DNA of 64,000 nt from Pelagimonas sp017744045 (GCF_017744045.1 NZ_JAGHRD010000006.1); one strand, 5' to 3'. Numbered from the stretch's first letter, positions 52,269 to 62,031 are shown. A program made the numbers and translations. Notes: generated by a model not told the origin, from the letters alone.

Positions 52269-52413
52269 CCCCGTTTTCCTCGGCAAGGGACGCAATTTCC
52301 GCCTGAGCCACAAAGCTCGCATCATCCAGCTGCGCCGCCAGAGACGGCATACCATTTTCGCGTGCAAAGGTTTTCAGGTCAGCCAGTACGTCCAAAATCC
52401 AATCTTGTCCCAT
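52207..52413 (-). CDS. Small ORF overlapping the start of luxR, 68 residues
   Basis: The product begins MGQDWILDVLADLKTFAREN and has a helical, acidic first half. From memory, similar short proteins precede luxR genes in other Roseobacters. It overlaps the luxR TTG start by 62 bp in another frame, so its translation could control LuxR levels. Function unknown. A CtrA-type box lies 22 bp upstream of its ATG. Confidence 0.6.
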   Translation of the reverse strand: MGQDWILDVLADLKTFARENGMPSLAAQLDDASFVAQAEIASLAEENGVGIFGRGAATGPSDRTVGVQ

Positions 52414-52434
52414 GTGTAGTCTCACTTATAGCAG

Positions 52435-52450
52435 GTTAATGATCCATTAA
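52435..52450 (-). promoter_or_regulatory. CtrA-type box (TTAA-N7-TTAAC) upstream of the luxR unit
   Basis: On the coding (minus) strand the sequence is TTAATGGATCATTAAC, an exact match to the full CtrA consensus, 22 bp before the small ORF start. CtrA and quorum sensing are linked in Roseobacters such as Dinoroseobacter. The position overlaps the likely promoter. Confidence 0.55.
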
Positions 52451-52564
52451 ATCAACCATAGCATGACCCGATCACGGTTAATATTCACGGAATCCTACTC
52501 CCCAAAAACTGCGAGGGGGCGATTTCCCAAGGTATTGTTTTCTAAAATGCGAACTTTCCAAAGA

Positions 52565-52602
52565 AAACGCCCGCGCGCCAAAAGGGCGATTCGCGGGCGT
52601 TT
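52565..52602 (-). terminator. Terminator of ccr
   Basis: AAACGCCCGCG and CGCGGGCGTTT pair around a loop that contains a second short stem. On the minus strand the stem ends in TTTTC. Confidence 0.75.
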
Positions 52603-52623
52603 CCGATGGGTGGTCAGACGTGC

Positions 52624-53910
<1,287 letters not shown>

Positions 53911-54002
53911 TTGGGCCTCCTGTTCACTTAGGTTTCCTGCTTCCGGACCGTTCTGCACTGCGGAATCGGGCCGGGATTGCCCAATGAACTACAAGAGGGC
54001 GC

Positions 54003-54022
54003 GCAACAATGCAATCGCAGAA
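54003..54022 (-). promoter_or_regulatory. Shared ccr/ecm upstream motif, ccr copy
   Basis: On the minus strand the site reads TTCTGCGATTGCATTGTTGC. It matches the ecm copy at 15 of 20 positions and ends 92 bp before the ccr start codon, the same distance as in ecm. It is a candidate binding site for a short-chain acyl-CoA regulator (RamB/PccR/CcrR type), whose known sites contain TTTGC-type elements. Confidence 0.5.
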
Positions 54023-54099
54023 ACTGGGTATTTTGTAATTTTATAACCGAGCGGATGCAGAATAACCTTCGCGCACGCAGAATTTCCCTTAAAATTCAG

Positions 54100-55443
54100 T
54101 TAAAACAGGTGCCGGATCGAATTCGCATAAAATTCGACGAATTTTCGTGACGCTTTGTTAACCCGGTAGATTTCCCCCTGTTTTGCGACCAGATCCCGTT
54201 CGGTCAGCGCCCGCAAACCGACCTCGACCGCATAGGATTTATCGGCGCGCGGCAGGTGCACATGGCTGGAGTGAAGCCGGTCAAGCGCGGCGAGAAAGGC
54301 CTGCTCCAGCCCTGCCCGATCCAGATCGTTTTCCAGCAGCAGATGCGCCACCAGAGGCACGGGCAAAACCGGAATGACCTGCCCAACCTGCGCCATCAGA
54401 TGTTCGGCCAGAACCTCGGGGTTGGCGACCAGATCGGGGTGCCCCCGCAGGGAAACCGGCGCGCCAAAGCTGACGGCGGCATACCCAAAACGGTGATATT
54501 TGCCCCGGAGGCGCAGCCAGATCTGACGCAGAATCGCACGGGTCACCTTGCCGATCCCGGCATTGAACCGCCGCCCACCCGCCTCGGCCGCGCCGATCAA
54601 AACCTTGTCTTCGAGCACGCGATCATAGTTCAGCCCAACCGGGACAAAGACCACATCCCGCGCCTCAAGATCGAGCCCTTCGACAATGTAGCTCAGCAAT
54701 CCCAGCTTGGGTTTTGCCAGCGCGCCATCCAGGCTGAGCCCGCCTTCGGGAAAGATGGCCTGGGTGACTCCGCCACGGGTCGCCTGCCCGACATATTGGC
54801 GTAACACCTTGCGATATACGGCATCTCGGGACTTGCGACGGATAAAATACGCCCCCATCGAGCGAAACAGCTGCGACAAGGGCCAGACCTGCGCCCATTC
54901 CCCCACCGCATAGCTTAGCGCCGAGCGATCCGCCGCCAGATGGGTGACCAGCACGTAATCCATATTGCTGCGATGGTTCATCACAAAGATCACCGTCGCC
55001 TCGGGGTCGATCCCGGCCAGTTCCCGTGGATCGTGATGACCAAGGCGCACCCGATAAAGCGCGCGGGACAGGAACCGCGCCCCGCGCACCCCCCAGCCAA
55101 AATAGGCAAAGGCGGAAAAGCTGGGCACGATTTCGCGGGCATAGCGGCGCGCCTGTTCAAAGGCGACATCCTCGCGCATGCCTGTCTCGCGCGCGTGGTC
55201 GACGACGGCGCGGGTGACCTCGGGGTCATAGATCAGACGCTGGATCAGGTCATAGCGTCGGAGTAGGCGAAAGGGCTCGATCGGGCGCTGTAGCCGGGTG
55301 TTGAGCTGCTTGACCGCACGCTCCATCCGGCGGCGGAAAAACCAGCGCACCGAGGGGAACAAAAAGTGGCTGGCAAAGGTGATCGCGGCAAAGACCAGGA
55401 TCAGTAGGAACATCCAAAGGGGCAGTGTGACGGGATTACTCAT
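54100..55443 (-). CDS. Glycerol-3-phosphate/1-acyl-glycerol-phosphate acyltransferase, GPAT-like
   Basis: The 447-residue membrane-bound acyltransferase has an N-terminal helix (about 8-28), the NHRSNMDY motif (H-x4-D) and FPEGGLS, the PlsC/PlsB catalytic and substrate blocks, with VFVPVGLNYDRV. It is longer than PlsC and closer in layout to GPAT/PlsB-like proteins. It probably makes phospholipid precursors. The ATG at 55443 places the helix at the N-terminus. It sits between ccr and ecm. Confidence 0.85.
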   Translation of the reverse strand: MSNPVTLPLWMFLLILVFAAITFASHFLFPSVRWFFRRRMERAVKQLNTRLQRPIEPFRLLRRYDLIQRLIYDPEVTRAVVDHARETGMREDVAFEQARRYAREIVPSFSAFAYFGWGVRGARFLSRALYRVRLGHHDPRELAGIDPEATVIFVMNHRSNMDYVLVTHLAADRSALSYAVGEWAQVWPLSQLFRSMGAYFIRRKSRDAVYRKVLRQYVGQATRGGVTQAIFPEGGLSLDGALAKPKLGLLSYIVEGLDLEARDVVFVPVGLNYDRVLEDKVLIGAAEAGGRRFNAGIGKVTRAILRQIWLRLRGKYHRFGYAAVSFGAPVSLRGHPDLVANPEVLAEHLMAQVGQVIPVLPVPLVAHLLLENDLDRAGLEQAFLAALDRLHSSHVHLPRADKSYAVEVGLRALTERDLVAKQGEIYRVNKASRKFVEFYANSIRHLF

Positions 55444-55753
55444 GGTTAATGAGCCTGACAGGGCAGGCAACACCGTTCAAGAGGGGGAATCTGTCCGATT
55501 CTCGGGATGATTGAGTCTGATTGCCCCCCTCTGAAGCCCGAAAAAGCGCTGGGTGCGCGCGATTTACCCCCGAAATCTGGTTAATTCCGCCGCGCGCCCT
55601 TCGCGCAACGGCCAATCTGTACAAAACACCCTGATTTTAGGGGAGATTGCCTGTGCCTGTTGCGCCCTGATGCGGTGGCTACGCGCGTAAGATACACCGG
55701 ATTTTCGCAATTTGCGGCGAGGCGCCCCATTGGGGGCGGTGCGCGATGCGGTA

Positions 55754-55773
55754 TTCTGCAAATGCACTGCCGC
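55754..55773 (+). promoter_or_regulatory. Shared ccr/ecm upstream motif, ecm copy
   Basis: TTCTGCAAATGCACTGCCGC ends 92 bp before the ecm ATG. A promoter-like TTGACG (55785-55790), 17-bp spacer, TATCCA (55808-55813) follows, so the motif would sit at an activator position. A separate 11-bp palindrome CGCAATTTGCG lies at 55706-55716. Confidence 0.5.
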
Positions 55774-55865
55774 AACGCAGCGAATTGACGCGACATATTC
55801 TTTCGTCTATCCATTCGCGAAAGCAATATGATTGCGACCCCAGATTCTTGCCGATGGAGGCCCTG

Positions 55866-57836
55866 ATGACCGAGACCGAAATCAAACGCGACCGCCCCTG
55901 GCTCATCCGGACATATGCCGGCCACTCGACTGCCAAAGCGTCAAACGCGCTGTATCGCAACAACCTGGCAAAGGGTCAGACCGGGCTATCCGTGGCGTTC
56001 GATTTGCCGACCCAGACCGGTTATGACAGCGACCACATTCTGGCGCGCGGCGAAGTCGGCAAGGTTGGCGTGCCGGTCTGCCATCTGGGTGACATGCGCA
56101 CCCTGTTTGACCAGATCCCGCTGGAGCAGATGAACACCTCGATGACCATCAACGCGACTGCGCCCTGGTTGCTATCGCTTTATATCGCGGTGGCCGAGGA
56201 ACAGGGCGCGGATGTGTCCAAGCTGCAGGGCACGGTGCAAAACGATCTGATCAAGGAATATCTGAGCCGCGGCACCTATATCTGCCCACCTAAACCTAGC
56301 CTCAAGATGATCGGGGATGTGGCCGAGTATTGTTATAAGAATGTGCCGAAATGGAACCCGATGAATGTGTGTTCCTATCACCTGCAAGAGGCGGGTGCGA
56401 CACCGGAGCAGGAATTGGCCTTTGCCCTGGCGACGGCGATTGCGGTGCTGGATGAATTGAAGCCACGCGTTGCAGCCGAGGATTTCCCGGCGCTGTGTGG
56501 GCGAATTTCCTTTTTCGTGAATGCGGGCATTCGCTTTGTCACTGAAATGTGCAAGATGCGCGCCTTTGTCGATCTGTGGGATGAGATCCTGCAAACCCGG
56601 TATGGCGTGGAAGATCCGAAATTCCGCCGCTTCCGCTATGGGGTGCAGGTGAATTCACTGGGATTGACCGAGCAGCAGCCGGAAAACAATGTTTACCGGA
56701 TCCTGATTGAAATGCTGGCGGTGACGCTGAGCAAAAAAGCCCGTGCGCGGGCGGTGCAATTGCCGGCCTGGAACGAAGCCTTGGGATTGCCGCGCCCCTG
56801 GGATCAGCAATGGTCGATGCGGATGCAGCAGATCCTGGCCTATGAAACCGATTTGCTGGAATATGACGACCTGTTTGAGGGCAACCCGGCGGTGGATCGC
56901 AAAGTCGAAGCCCTGAAAGAGGGCGCGCGGGCGGAATTGGCCAATATCGAAGCCATGAACGGTGCGATTGGCTCAATTGAATACATGAAGGGTCGCCTGG
57001 TTGATTCAAATGCGGATCGCCTGAACCGGATTGAACGCAATGAAACCATCGTGGTTGGCGTGAACAAATGGACCGAGGGCGAGGCCTCGCCCCTGGTGGG
57101 CGAAGATGGCGGGATCATGGTGGTTGACCCGGCGGTCGAGCAGGAACAGGTCGCACGGCTGAACGAATGGCGCGAGACCCGGGATGCGGCGGCTGTTGAG
57201 GCGGCGCTGGCGGCATTGCGGGCGGCCTCGCAAGCGGGTGAGAATGTCATGCCCGCCTCGATCGCCTGTGCCAAGGCCGGGGTGACAACCGGTGAATGGG
57301 CGGCGCAGATGCGCACGGTACATGGCGAATATCGCGGCCCGACCGGCGTGTCGAAATCGGTGAGCAACAAGACCGAAGGTCTGGAAGACATTCGCGAAAT
57401 GGTTGATGCCGTCAGTGACAAGCTGGGCCGGCGCCTGCGGTTCCTGGTGGGCAAGCCGGGACTGGACGGGCATTCCAACGGGGCCGAGCAGATCGCTTTC
57501 CGTGCGCGGGATTGCGGCATGGAGATCGACTATGAGGGCATCCGCCTGACGCCGGAGCAGATCATCGAGGCGGCCAAGGATGGCGCGCATGTGATCGGCC
57601 TGTCGATCCTGTCGGGCAGCCATATCCCGTTGGTCGAAGATGTCATGGCCCGGATGCGCGCCGAGGGGCTGACCCATATTCCGGTCACAGTCGGCGGCAT
57701 TATCCCGGATGAAGACGCCGAGCGCCTGCGCGCCATGGGCGTTGCTCGGGTATACACGCCCAAGGATTTCGAGCTGAATTCGATCATGCGCGATATCGTG
57801 ACATTGGCAGATCCCAAATCGGTGGCCGCCGAGTAA
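55866..57836 (+). CDS. ecm: Ethylmalonyl-CoA mutase
   Basis: The 656-residue adenosylcobalamin enzyme converts ethylmalonyl-CoA to methylsuccinyl-CoA. The barrel domain (about 1-500) has TYAGHSTAKASNALYRNN and SVAFDLPTQTGYDSD. The C-terminal B12 domain has GLDGHSNGAEQIA, the D-x-H-x2-G cobalt ligand motif. The ATG at 55866 has GGAGG 5 nt upstream, better than 55854. It works directly after Ccr in the ethylmalonyl-CoA pathway. The name over methylmalonyl-CoA mutase rests on length, single-subunit form and proximity to ccr. Confidence 0.93.
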   Translation: MTETEIKRDRPWLIRTYAGHSTAKASNALYRNNLAKGQTGLSVAFDLPTQTGYDSDHILARGEVGKVGVPVCHLGDMRTLFDQIPLEQMNTSMTINATAPWLLSLYIAVAEEQGADVSKLQGTVQNDLIKEYLSRGTYICPPKPSLKMIGDVAEYCYKNVPKWNPMNVCSYHLQEAGATPEQELAFALATAIAVLDELKPRVAAEDFPALCGRISFFVNAGIRFVTEMCKMRAFVDLWDEILQTRYGVEDPKFRRFRYGVQVNSLGLTEQQPENNVYRILIEMLAVTLSKKARARAVQLPAWNEALGLPRPWDQQWSMRMQQILAYETDLLEYDDLFEGNPAVDRKVEALKEGARAELANIEAMNGAIGSIEYMKGRLVDSNADRLNRIERNETIVVGVNKWTEGEASPLVGEDGGIMVVDPAVEQEQVARLNEWRETRDAAAVEAALAALRAASQAGENVMPASIACAKAGVTTGEWAAQMRTVHGEYRGPTGVSKSVSNKTEGLEDIREMVDAVSDKLGRRLRFLVGKPGLDGHSNGAEQIAFRARDCGMEIDYEGIRLTPEQIIEAAKDGAHVIGLSILSGSHIPLVEDVMARMRAEGLTHIPVTVGGIIPDEDAERLRAMGVARVYTPKDFELNSIMRDIVTLADPKSVAAE

Positions 57837-57867
57837 TCGATTTAGATTGAAAGGCGCCACCAAAAAT

Positions 57868-57896
57868 AATCCGCGCGACTGTCATTCGCGCGGATT
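57868..57896. terminator. Terminator of ecm
   Basis: AATCCGCGCG and CGCGCGGATT form a perfect 10-bp stem around a 9-nt loop, 31 bp after the stop, with a short T tail. Confidence 0.8.
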
Positions 57897-57987
57897 TATG
57901 CTATTTTATCTGGATTGACACAAAACGACAGCTTGCACTTCTTGGTTAAGTTATTGAGGTAACGTCCCGGAAACGAAGGAGACTGCA

Positions 57988-58296
57988 ATGAGCATCGATC
58001 TGGAAGGCATGTCCCGCGAGGAACTGAGCCAACTGATTGCCGACGCAACAAAAGCCCTAAAAACAGTGGATGCGCGCCGCAAAGCCGAAGCGAAAATCGC
58101 AGCGGAAAAGGTCGCCAAGGAATTTGGTTATTCGCTGGATGAAATTCTGAATGCCGGTGGCAAAACCACCAAAGGTGCCCCGAAATACGCCAACCCGGCG
58201 GATCCAAGTCAGACCTGGACAGGTCGCGGTCGCAAGCCGAAATGGGTTGTCGATGCCTTGGCCAAAGGAACACCTGTCGAAGATCTGGAAATCTGA
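57988..58296 (+). CDS. H-NS family nucleoid protein (HvrA type)
   Basis: The 102-residue protein has an N-terminal coiled-coil dimerisation region (about 1-50, Lys/Glu/Ala rich) and the C-terminal H-NS DNA-binding motif TWTGRGRKPKWVVDAL (about 76-91). It resembles HvrA/Spb regulators. SD GAAGGAG. Confidence 0.93.
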   Translation: MSIDLEGMSREELSQLIADATKALKTVDARRKAEAKIAAEKVAKEFGYSLDEILNAGGKTTKGAPKYANPADPSQTWTGRGRKPKWVVDALAKGTPVEDLEI

Positions 58297-58381
58297 CACC
58301 TGACTGGTATTGTGGCCCATCGGCCCTGTCACTGTCCTGTTCGGGCAGTGCGGGCCACACATCCACAGGTGGAGTATTGCA

Positions 58382-59092
58382 TTGACAGTCCATATTGGGG
58401 CCGAACATGGCCAAATCGCTGAAACCGTTCTCATGCCGGGCGATCCCTATCGTGCCGAATGGGCCGCCAAGACGTTTCTTGAGGATGCGGTTTGCATCAA
58501 CAAAGTCCGCGGAATGCTGGGTTTCACCGGCACCTGGCGCGGAAATCGGGTCACAATTCACGGGTCGGGCATGGGGATGCCATCGCTGTCGATCTATGCC
58601 AATGAGCTGATCCGCGATTATGGGGCCAAGACCCTGATCCGCATCGGGTCCTGCGGCGGTATGCAGGACGCGGTCAAGATCCGCGATGTGATCATCGCCA
58701 TGACCGCCACCACCCTATCGACCCCTTCACGTGGCATTTTGCGCGAGCTGAACTTTGCCCCTTGCGCCGATTACAGCCTGCTGGAGGCGGCGGTCAATGC
58801 AGCCAAATCGCGCGAGACCCCTTATCATGTGGGCGGTATCTATTCGTCGGATGTGTTCTATGACGAGCGCCCCGATCTGAACGAACAGATGGTGCGCCAC
58901 GGCACGTTGGGTGTCGAGATGGAAGCTGCCGAGCTGTATCTGGTTGCGGCCCGTCACAAGGTGCGCGCGCTGGCGGTTCTGACCGTGTCAGATCACCTGC
59001 TGACCGGCGAGGCGCTGCCTTCGGAAGATCGCGAACGCTCCTTTGGCGATATGGTGGAAATCGCGCTTGAGGCGGCTTTCCCGCAATCTTGA
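58382..59092 (+). CDS. deoD: Purine nucleoside phosphorylase, DeoD type
   Basis: The 236-residue enzyme opens TVHIGAEHGQIAETVLMPGDPYRAEW and carries RIGSCGGM and GVEMEAAELYL, the phosphate and nucleoside binding motifs. The start is TTG at 58382 with GGTGGAG 8 nt upstream, giving the family N-terminus; the ATG at 58310 would add unrelated residues. It cleaves purine nucleosides with phosphate. Confidence 0.94.
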   Translation: MTVHIGAEHGQIAETVLMPGDPYRAEWAAKTFLEDAVCINKVRGMLGFTGTWRGNRVTIHGSGMGMPSLSIYANELIRDYGAKTLIRIGSCGGMQDAVKIRDVIIAMTATTLSTPSRGILRELNFAPCADYSLLEAAVNAAKSRETPYHVGGIYSSDVFYDERPDLNEQMVRHGTLGVEMEAAELYLVAARHKVRALAVLTVSDHLLTGEALPSEDRERSFGDMVEIALEAAFPQS

Positions 59093-59190
59093 GCTTTTAG
59101 GGTCAGGACCCTGGAACCGAAATCCGCAACATAGACAATTAGTAACCACGCAGGTTCGCGCCCGGCACCGAGGGTGGGCGTGTCTAAACT

Positions 59191-59386
59191 TGGTACACGG
59201 GTGGTGGTACCAGATAGCAGTGCATCTAGTTGAAACGGTGAGACGAATTCGCGCCCGCCCTGGGGGGCGGGGTCGGGCGCGAACCGGATCGCAGGCGATC
59301 CGAGGACATTAACTCTATCACAAGAGTTTTGGTTCCGGGGGACTAGAGTGTGGTGGGGTGAAACCCCACCCTACCCCGTTCCACAC
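59191..59386. other. Array of hairpins in the deoD/DUF1989 convergent spacer, possible structured RNA
   Basis: No protein gene fits in 59093-59392. Five symmetric elements follow one another: TGGTAC/GTACCA (59191-59212), TTCGCGCCCG/CGGGCGCGAA (59248-59283), CGGATCGC/GCGATCCG (59285-59302), AACTC/GAGTT (59311-59328) and GTGTGG/CCACAC (59348-59386). The last encloses GGTGGGGT-GAA-ACCCCACC. No long T tract is present. It may be a non-coding RNA, a double terminator or a degenerate repeat. Confidence 0.4.
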
Positions 59387-59392
59387 CGCTGA

Positions 59393-60253
59393 TTACAAGC
59401 CGTGGCTGCGGTTGTAGCCATTGCGCGGCGGGCTGGTCCACCAGCCCGACAAGCCGTCCGGGTCAGGCGTCAGTATCTCGACCTTGAGCGGGTGACAGGC
59501 GGCTGTATCGGAGCTGTGTTCCGAGGAACAATCGCCACCCGGGCAGGCGCTGAGCGCACCGAGCAAGGGAATTTCCGCAAATAGGGTCAAGCTGTCACCG
59601 GGGCGCACCGGGCTGGCCTTCATGAAATATTGGCCGGTATCGCGGGTAAAACCGGTGCACATAAAGACATTCAGCACGTCATGCACATGCGGCTCAGCAT
59701 CTTCGGCCGCGATGCCAAGGTGATCGGCCAAAGCGCGGATCAGGTTGGAATGACAGCAATAATGGTAATGATCCCCGGCCAAAAGGTTGTGGGTATAGGG
59801 ATCGCAGCGTGTGCCGATCACGTCATGCACCGCGCCGCCATATTCATCAATCCCGTACCAATCCAGACTGTCCTGAACCACGCTGGCCATGGGGCGCAGA
59901 TGTGGGAAGGAGGACCAGAGCCGATCGCCAAGATTGACATGGGTGCCATGCAGGGCGCGGGTCTTGCCGGAATAGAAACGTTCGGACAGGTCCTGCGCGT
60001 TCCAGAGGTTCAGGTCGCCGACCTGTGGCCCGTCAACCGAGGTGATGCGGATAAAACTGCCTGCCGGGGCCTCAAAACAGCGGGCATCGCGCGGCGGGAT
60101 CAGACAGGTGTCTGTCACCTTGGCCGAGGTCAGGGCCGCCTGATAAGCGGGCAGATCGATATGCGGCAGGGTGTCATTGGGATAGCAGATCACCGGGGCA
60201 ATCGCGCGGCGCGCCTCGGCATCCTCGGGCGGGGCGGTTTGGAGCTCAGTCAT
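59393..60253 (-). CDS. DUF1989 protein (urea carboxylase-associated family)
   Basis: The 286-residue protein belongs to the DUF1989 family found next to urea carboxylase or as aminomethyltransferase-like proteins. Visible signatures are GPQVGDLNLWNA, LWSSFPHLRPMASV and HVHDVLNVFMCTGF, with several Cys and His that may bind metal (GDHYHYCCHSNL, CPGGDCSSEHSSD). No urea amidolyase genes are near. The ATG at 60253 is favoured. Confidence 0.8.
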   Translation of the reverse strand: MTELQTAPPEDAEARRAIAPVICYPNDTLPHIDLPAYQAALTSAKVTDTCLIPPRDARCFEAPAGSFIRITSVDGPQVGDLNLWNAQDLSERFYSGKTRALHGTHVNLGDRLWSSFPHLRPMASVVQDSLDWYGIDEYGGAVHDVIGTRCDPYTHNLLAGDHYHYCCHSNLIRALADHLGIAAEDAEPHVHDVLNVFMCTGFTRDTGQYFMKASPVRPGDSLTLFAEIPLLGALSACPGGDCSSEHSSDTAACHPLKVEILTPDPDGLSGWWTSPPRNGYNRSHGL

Positions 60254-60398
60254 GGGCGGGTCCGTGGCGTTTTGTTGGTTTGGGTGCTTTGGGGGCAAGG
60301 AAACGCACATGGTGGCGTTTAGGCAAGCTAGAAAACACGTTGCGCAAAAGAAAACCGCGCCTGGTCAGCGCGGTTGTCGAAGCAGCCATTTGATTGGG

Positions 60399-60545
60399 TC
60401 AGGCCGCGAGGGGGATATCCTCGTAAGCGGGGCCAGCGGGTGCCGGACGCGGGGTCGGGGTGTAATAGGCCCAGGCTTGTTCCAGAACCTCAAGCGCCTC
60501 TTGCGCTTTGGTTTTTGTCGGATTGAGTGCTGCTGTGTTTGCCAT
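60399..60545 (-). CDS. Small unrecognised protein, 48 residues
   Basis: The ATG at 60545 has AAAGG upstream. The product MANTAALNPTKTKAQEALEV continues with a Tyr/Pro-rich stretch (AYYTPTPRPAPAG) and an acidic end. An Ala-rich helix then a Pro-rich tail suggests a short structured peptide. No family recognised. Confidence 0.5.
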   Translation of the reverse strand: MANTAALNPTKTKAQEALEVLEQAWAYYTPTPRPAPAGPAYEDIPLAA

Positions 60546-60680
60546 CGGAGTGCCTTTCTGTGGTTTTGGCAACTCCTCCCTGTGGCGCAATCTAGGCACG
60601 GTCTGATGCAAGGTCAGCCCCCAAGACTGCAATGTCGCTTTGCGGATTTTGCATATGGGTGGCGGGGCTGCATATTTTTA

Positions 60681-60750
60681 GGGGGATGGGGGCGCTGCCC
60701 CCACCCGCCGAGGCGGGTTCCCCCGGGATATTTGCAGCCCAGAGAAACCT
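60681..60750. repeat. Structured extragenic repeat, copy B
   Basis: It shares GGGGG, the hairpin GGGGGC-GCT-GCCCCC, CCCCCGGGATATTT and GCCCA-AGAAACCT with copy A at 44062. The second hairpin is ACCCGCC-GA-GGCGGGT instead of GGCC-TGC-GGCC. The change of sequence with conserved pairing supports selection for structure. It lies between the small ORF and the SnoaL gene. Confidence 0.75.
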
Positions 60751-60764
60751 AGATGGGGACAAGA

Positions 60765-61541
60765 TCAGAACTTGCCATTCTCGTGGGCGAATTCGGTTGG
60801 GATGGGCGAGAGCGTGTCCCAGTGTTCGACGATCTTGTCATCTTCGACGCGGAAGAGGTCGAAAAAGGCGGTGTGTTGGTTGCCTAGGTAACCTTCGGAG
60901 GCGGCAAAGACGAAATTGCCCTCGGCCACGACGATATGGGTTTCCTTGTAGGACATGGGCGTGCCCGCATCCGCCATGGCCTGCAAGGCCGCGCCGAGAC
61001 CGTCAAGCCCATCGGCCACCAGCGGGTTATGCTGGGCGTAATTGTCCGGCGTGATGTAATCGGTGATGGTCTCGGGCGCTTTGCCATAGAGCACCGCGTC
61101 GATGAAATTGGTGACGAGGGTCTTGTTGGCGGCGGTCTTGTCGCGATCGGTGATCTCGGTTGTGCCGTCGGTCATCGAACGGCCAGAGGCGGTTTGATCG
61201 GCGGGCACAGCCGCTTGCAGATTGTCCCAATGTTCGGCCAGCTTGCCATCCTCGACGCGGAAAACATCAAAGGCGACAAGGGTTTCCGCGCCGAAGGCCT
61301 GGGCGTTGTGATAGGTGGCGTGCAAAACCACAAGGTCGCCCTCGGTCAGGATGCGGTGCGGGGTGGCGGTGAGGCCGGACTCTTTGAGCGCTGGCAGGAA
61401 GCCAAGCAAGGGGGCCGCCCCTGTGGGCACAGATGGGTTGTGCTGGATGTAATCGGGTTTCATCAGCTCGGCCGCGGCCTCGGAATCGAAATTCACAAAC
61501 AGTGCGGTGACGGCGTTGAGGACGGTTTCGGTGACACTCAT
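60765..61541 (-). CDS. Tandem SnoaL/NTF2-like protein
   Basis: The 258-residue protein has two SnoaL-like halves with matching segments: YIQHNPSVPTGAAPLLGFLP with DVFRVEDGKLAEHWDNLQ, and YAQHNPLVADGLDGLGAALQ with DLFRVEDDKIVEHWDTLS. Each half would form a small alpha+beta cone for a hydrophobic ligand. Role unknown. It is divergent from an HxlR gene, its probable regulator. Confidence 0.85.
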   Translation of the reverse strand: MSVTETVLNAVTALFVNFDSEAAAELMKPDYIQHNPSVPTGAAPLLGFLPALKESGLTATPHRILTEGDLVVLHATYHNAQAFGAETLVAFDVFRVEDGKLAEHWDNLQAAVPADQTASGRSMTDGTTEITDRDKTAANKTLVTNFIDAVLYGKAPETITDYITPDNYAQHNPLVADGLDGLGAALQAMADAGTPMSYKETHIVVAEGNFVFAASEGYLGNQHTAFFDLFRVEDDKIVEHWDTLSPIPTEFAHENGKF

Positions 61542-61590
61542 ATCTCTGTTCCTTTGTCAGACGTGATGGAACAGTGTAAGTATTGATTCT

Positions 61591-61615
61591 GCACTTAGCG
61601 TCAATTACGCACTAA
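61591..61615. promoter_or_regulatory. Possible HxlR operator repeats
   Basis: GCACTTA (61591-61597) and GCACTAA (61609-61615) are near-direct repeats 18 bp apart in the divergent SnoaL/hxlR spacer; GTAAGTA (61576-61582) resembles the inverse. Only position and spacing support them. Confidence 0.3.
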
Positions 61616-61647
61616 TTTCAAATCAAATACCACAGAGGTGACCAAGT

Positions 61648-62031
61648 ATGGTGAAGGATACCAACCTGGAAGGTGAGCTGAAGGAAGACAAAGACAGCCC
61701 CTGCCCCGTCCGCCAGGTGCTGAGCCGGGCAACGGGCAAGTGGCATATCCTGATCATGCTGGTGCTGATGGACGGGCCGCAACGGTTCAACGCGCTGCGC
61801 CGTTCGATAGGGGATGTGACGCAGCGGGTGCTGACTGAGAATCTACGCTCGCTTGAGCGAGACGGCTATCTGACCCGCGACGTGAACCCGGGGCCGCCGG
61901 TGGCGGTGAGCTATGCGCTGACCCCGCTTGGGGAGGAGCTGGCGCGGGAATTGCGCTCATTGGCCGGGTGGGCCAAGCGCAACCTGCCATTGGTTGAGGC
62001 GGCGCGGGAGGCGTTTGACGGGCGGGGGTAG
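61648..62031 (+). CDS. HxlR-family regulator
   Basis: The 127-residue winged-helix protein has CPVRQVLSRATGKWHILIML with the sensor-type Cys, then GPQRFNALRRSIGDVTQRVL and LTRDVNPGPPVAVSYALTPLG, typical of HxlR. HxlR proteins often sense thiol-reactive compounds through that Cys. It probably controls the divergent SnoaL gene. Confidence 0.92.
   Translation: MVKDTNLEGELKEDKDSPCPVRQVLSRATGKWHILIMLVLMDGPQRFNALRRSIGDVTQRVLTENLRSLERDGYLTRDVNPGPPVAVSYALTPLGEELARELRSLAGWAKRNLPLVEAAREAFDGRG

Noticed and set aside
54089..54103. TTAA-N7-TTAA upstream of ccr
   Set aside because: It overlaps the acyltransferase stop codon, lacks the terminal C of the CtrA consensus on either strand and is about 180 bp from ccr; probably chance in an AT-rich patch.
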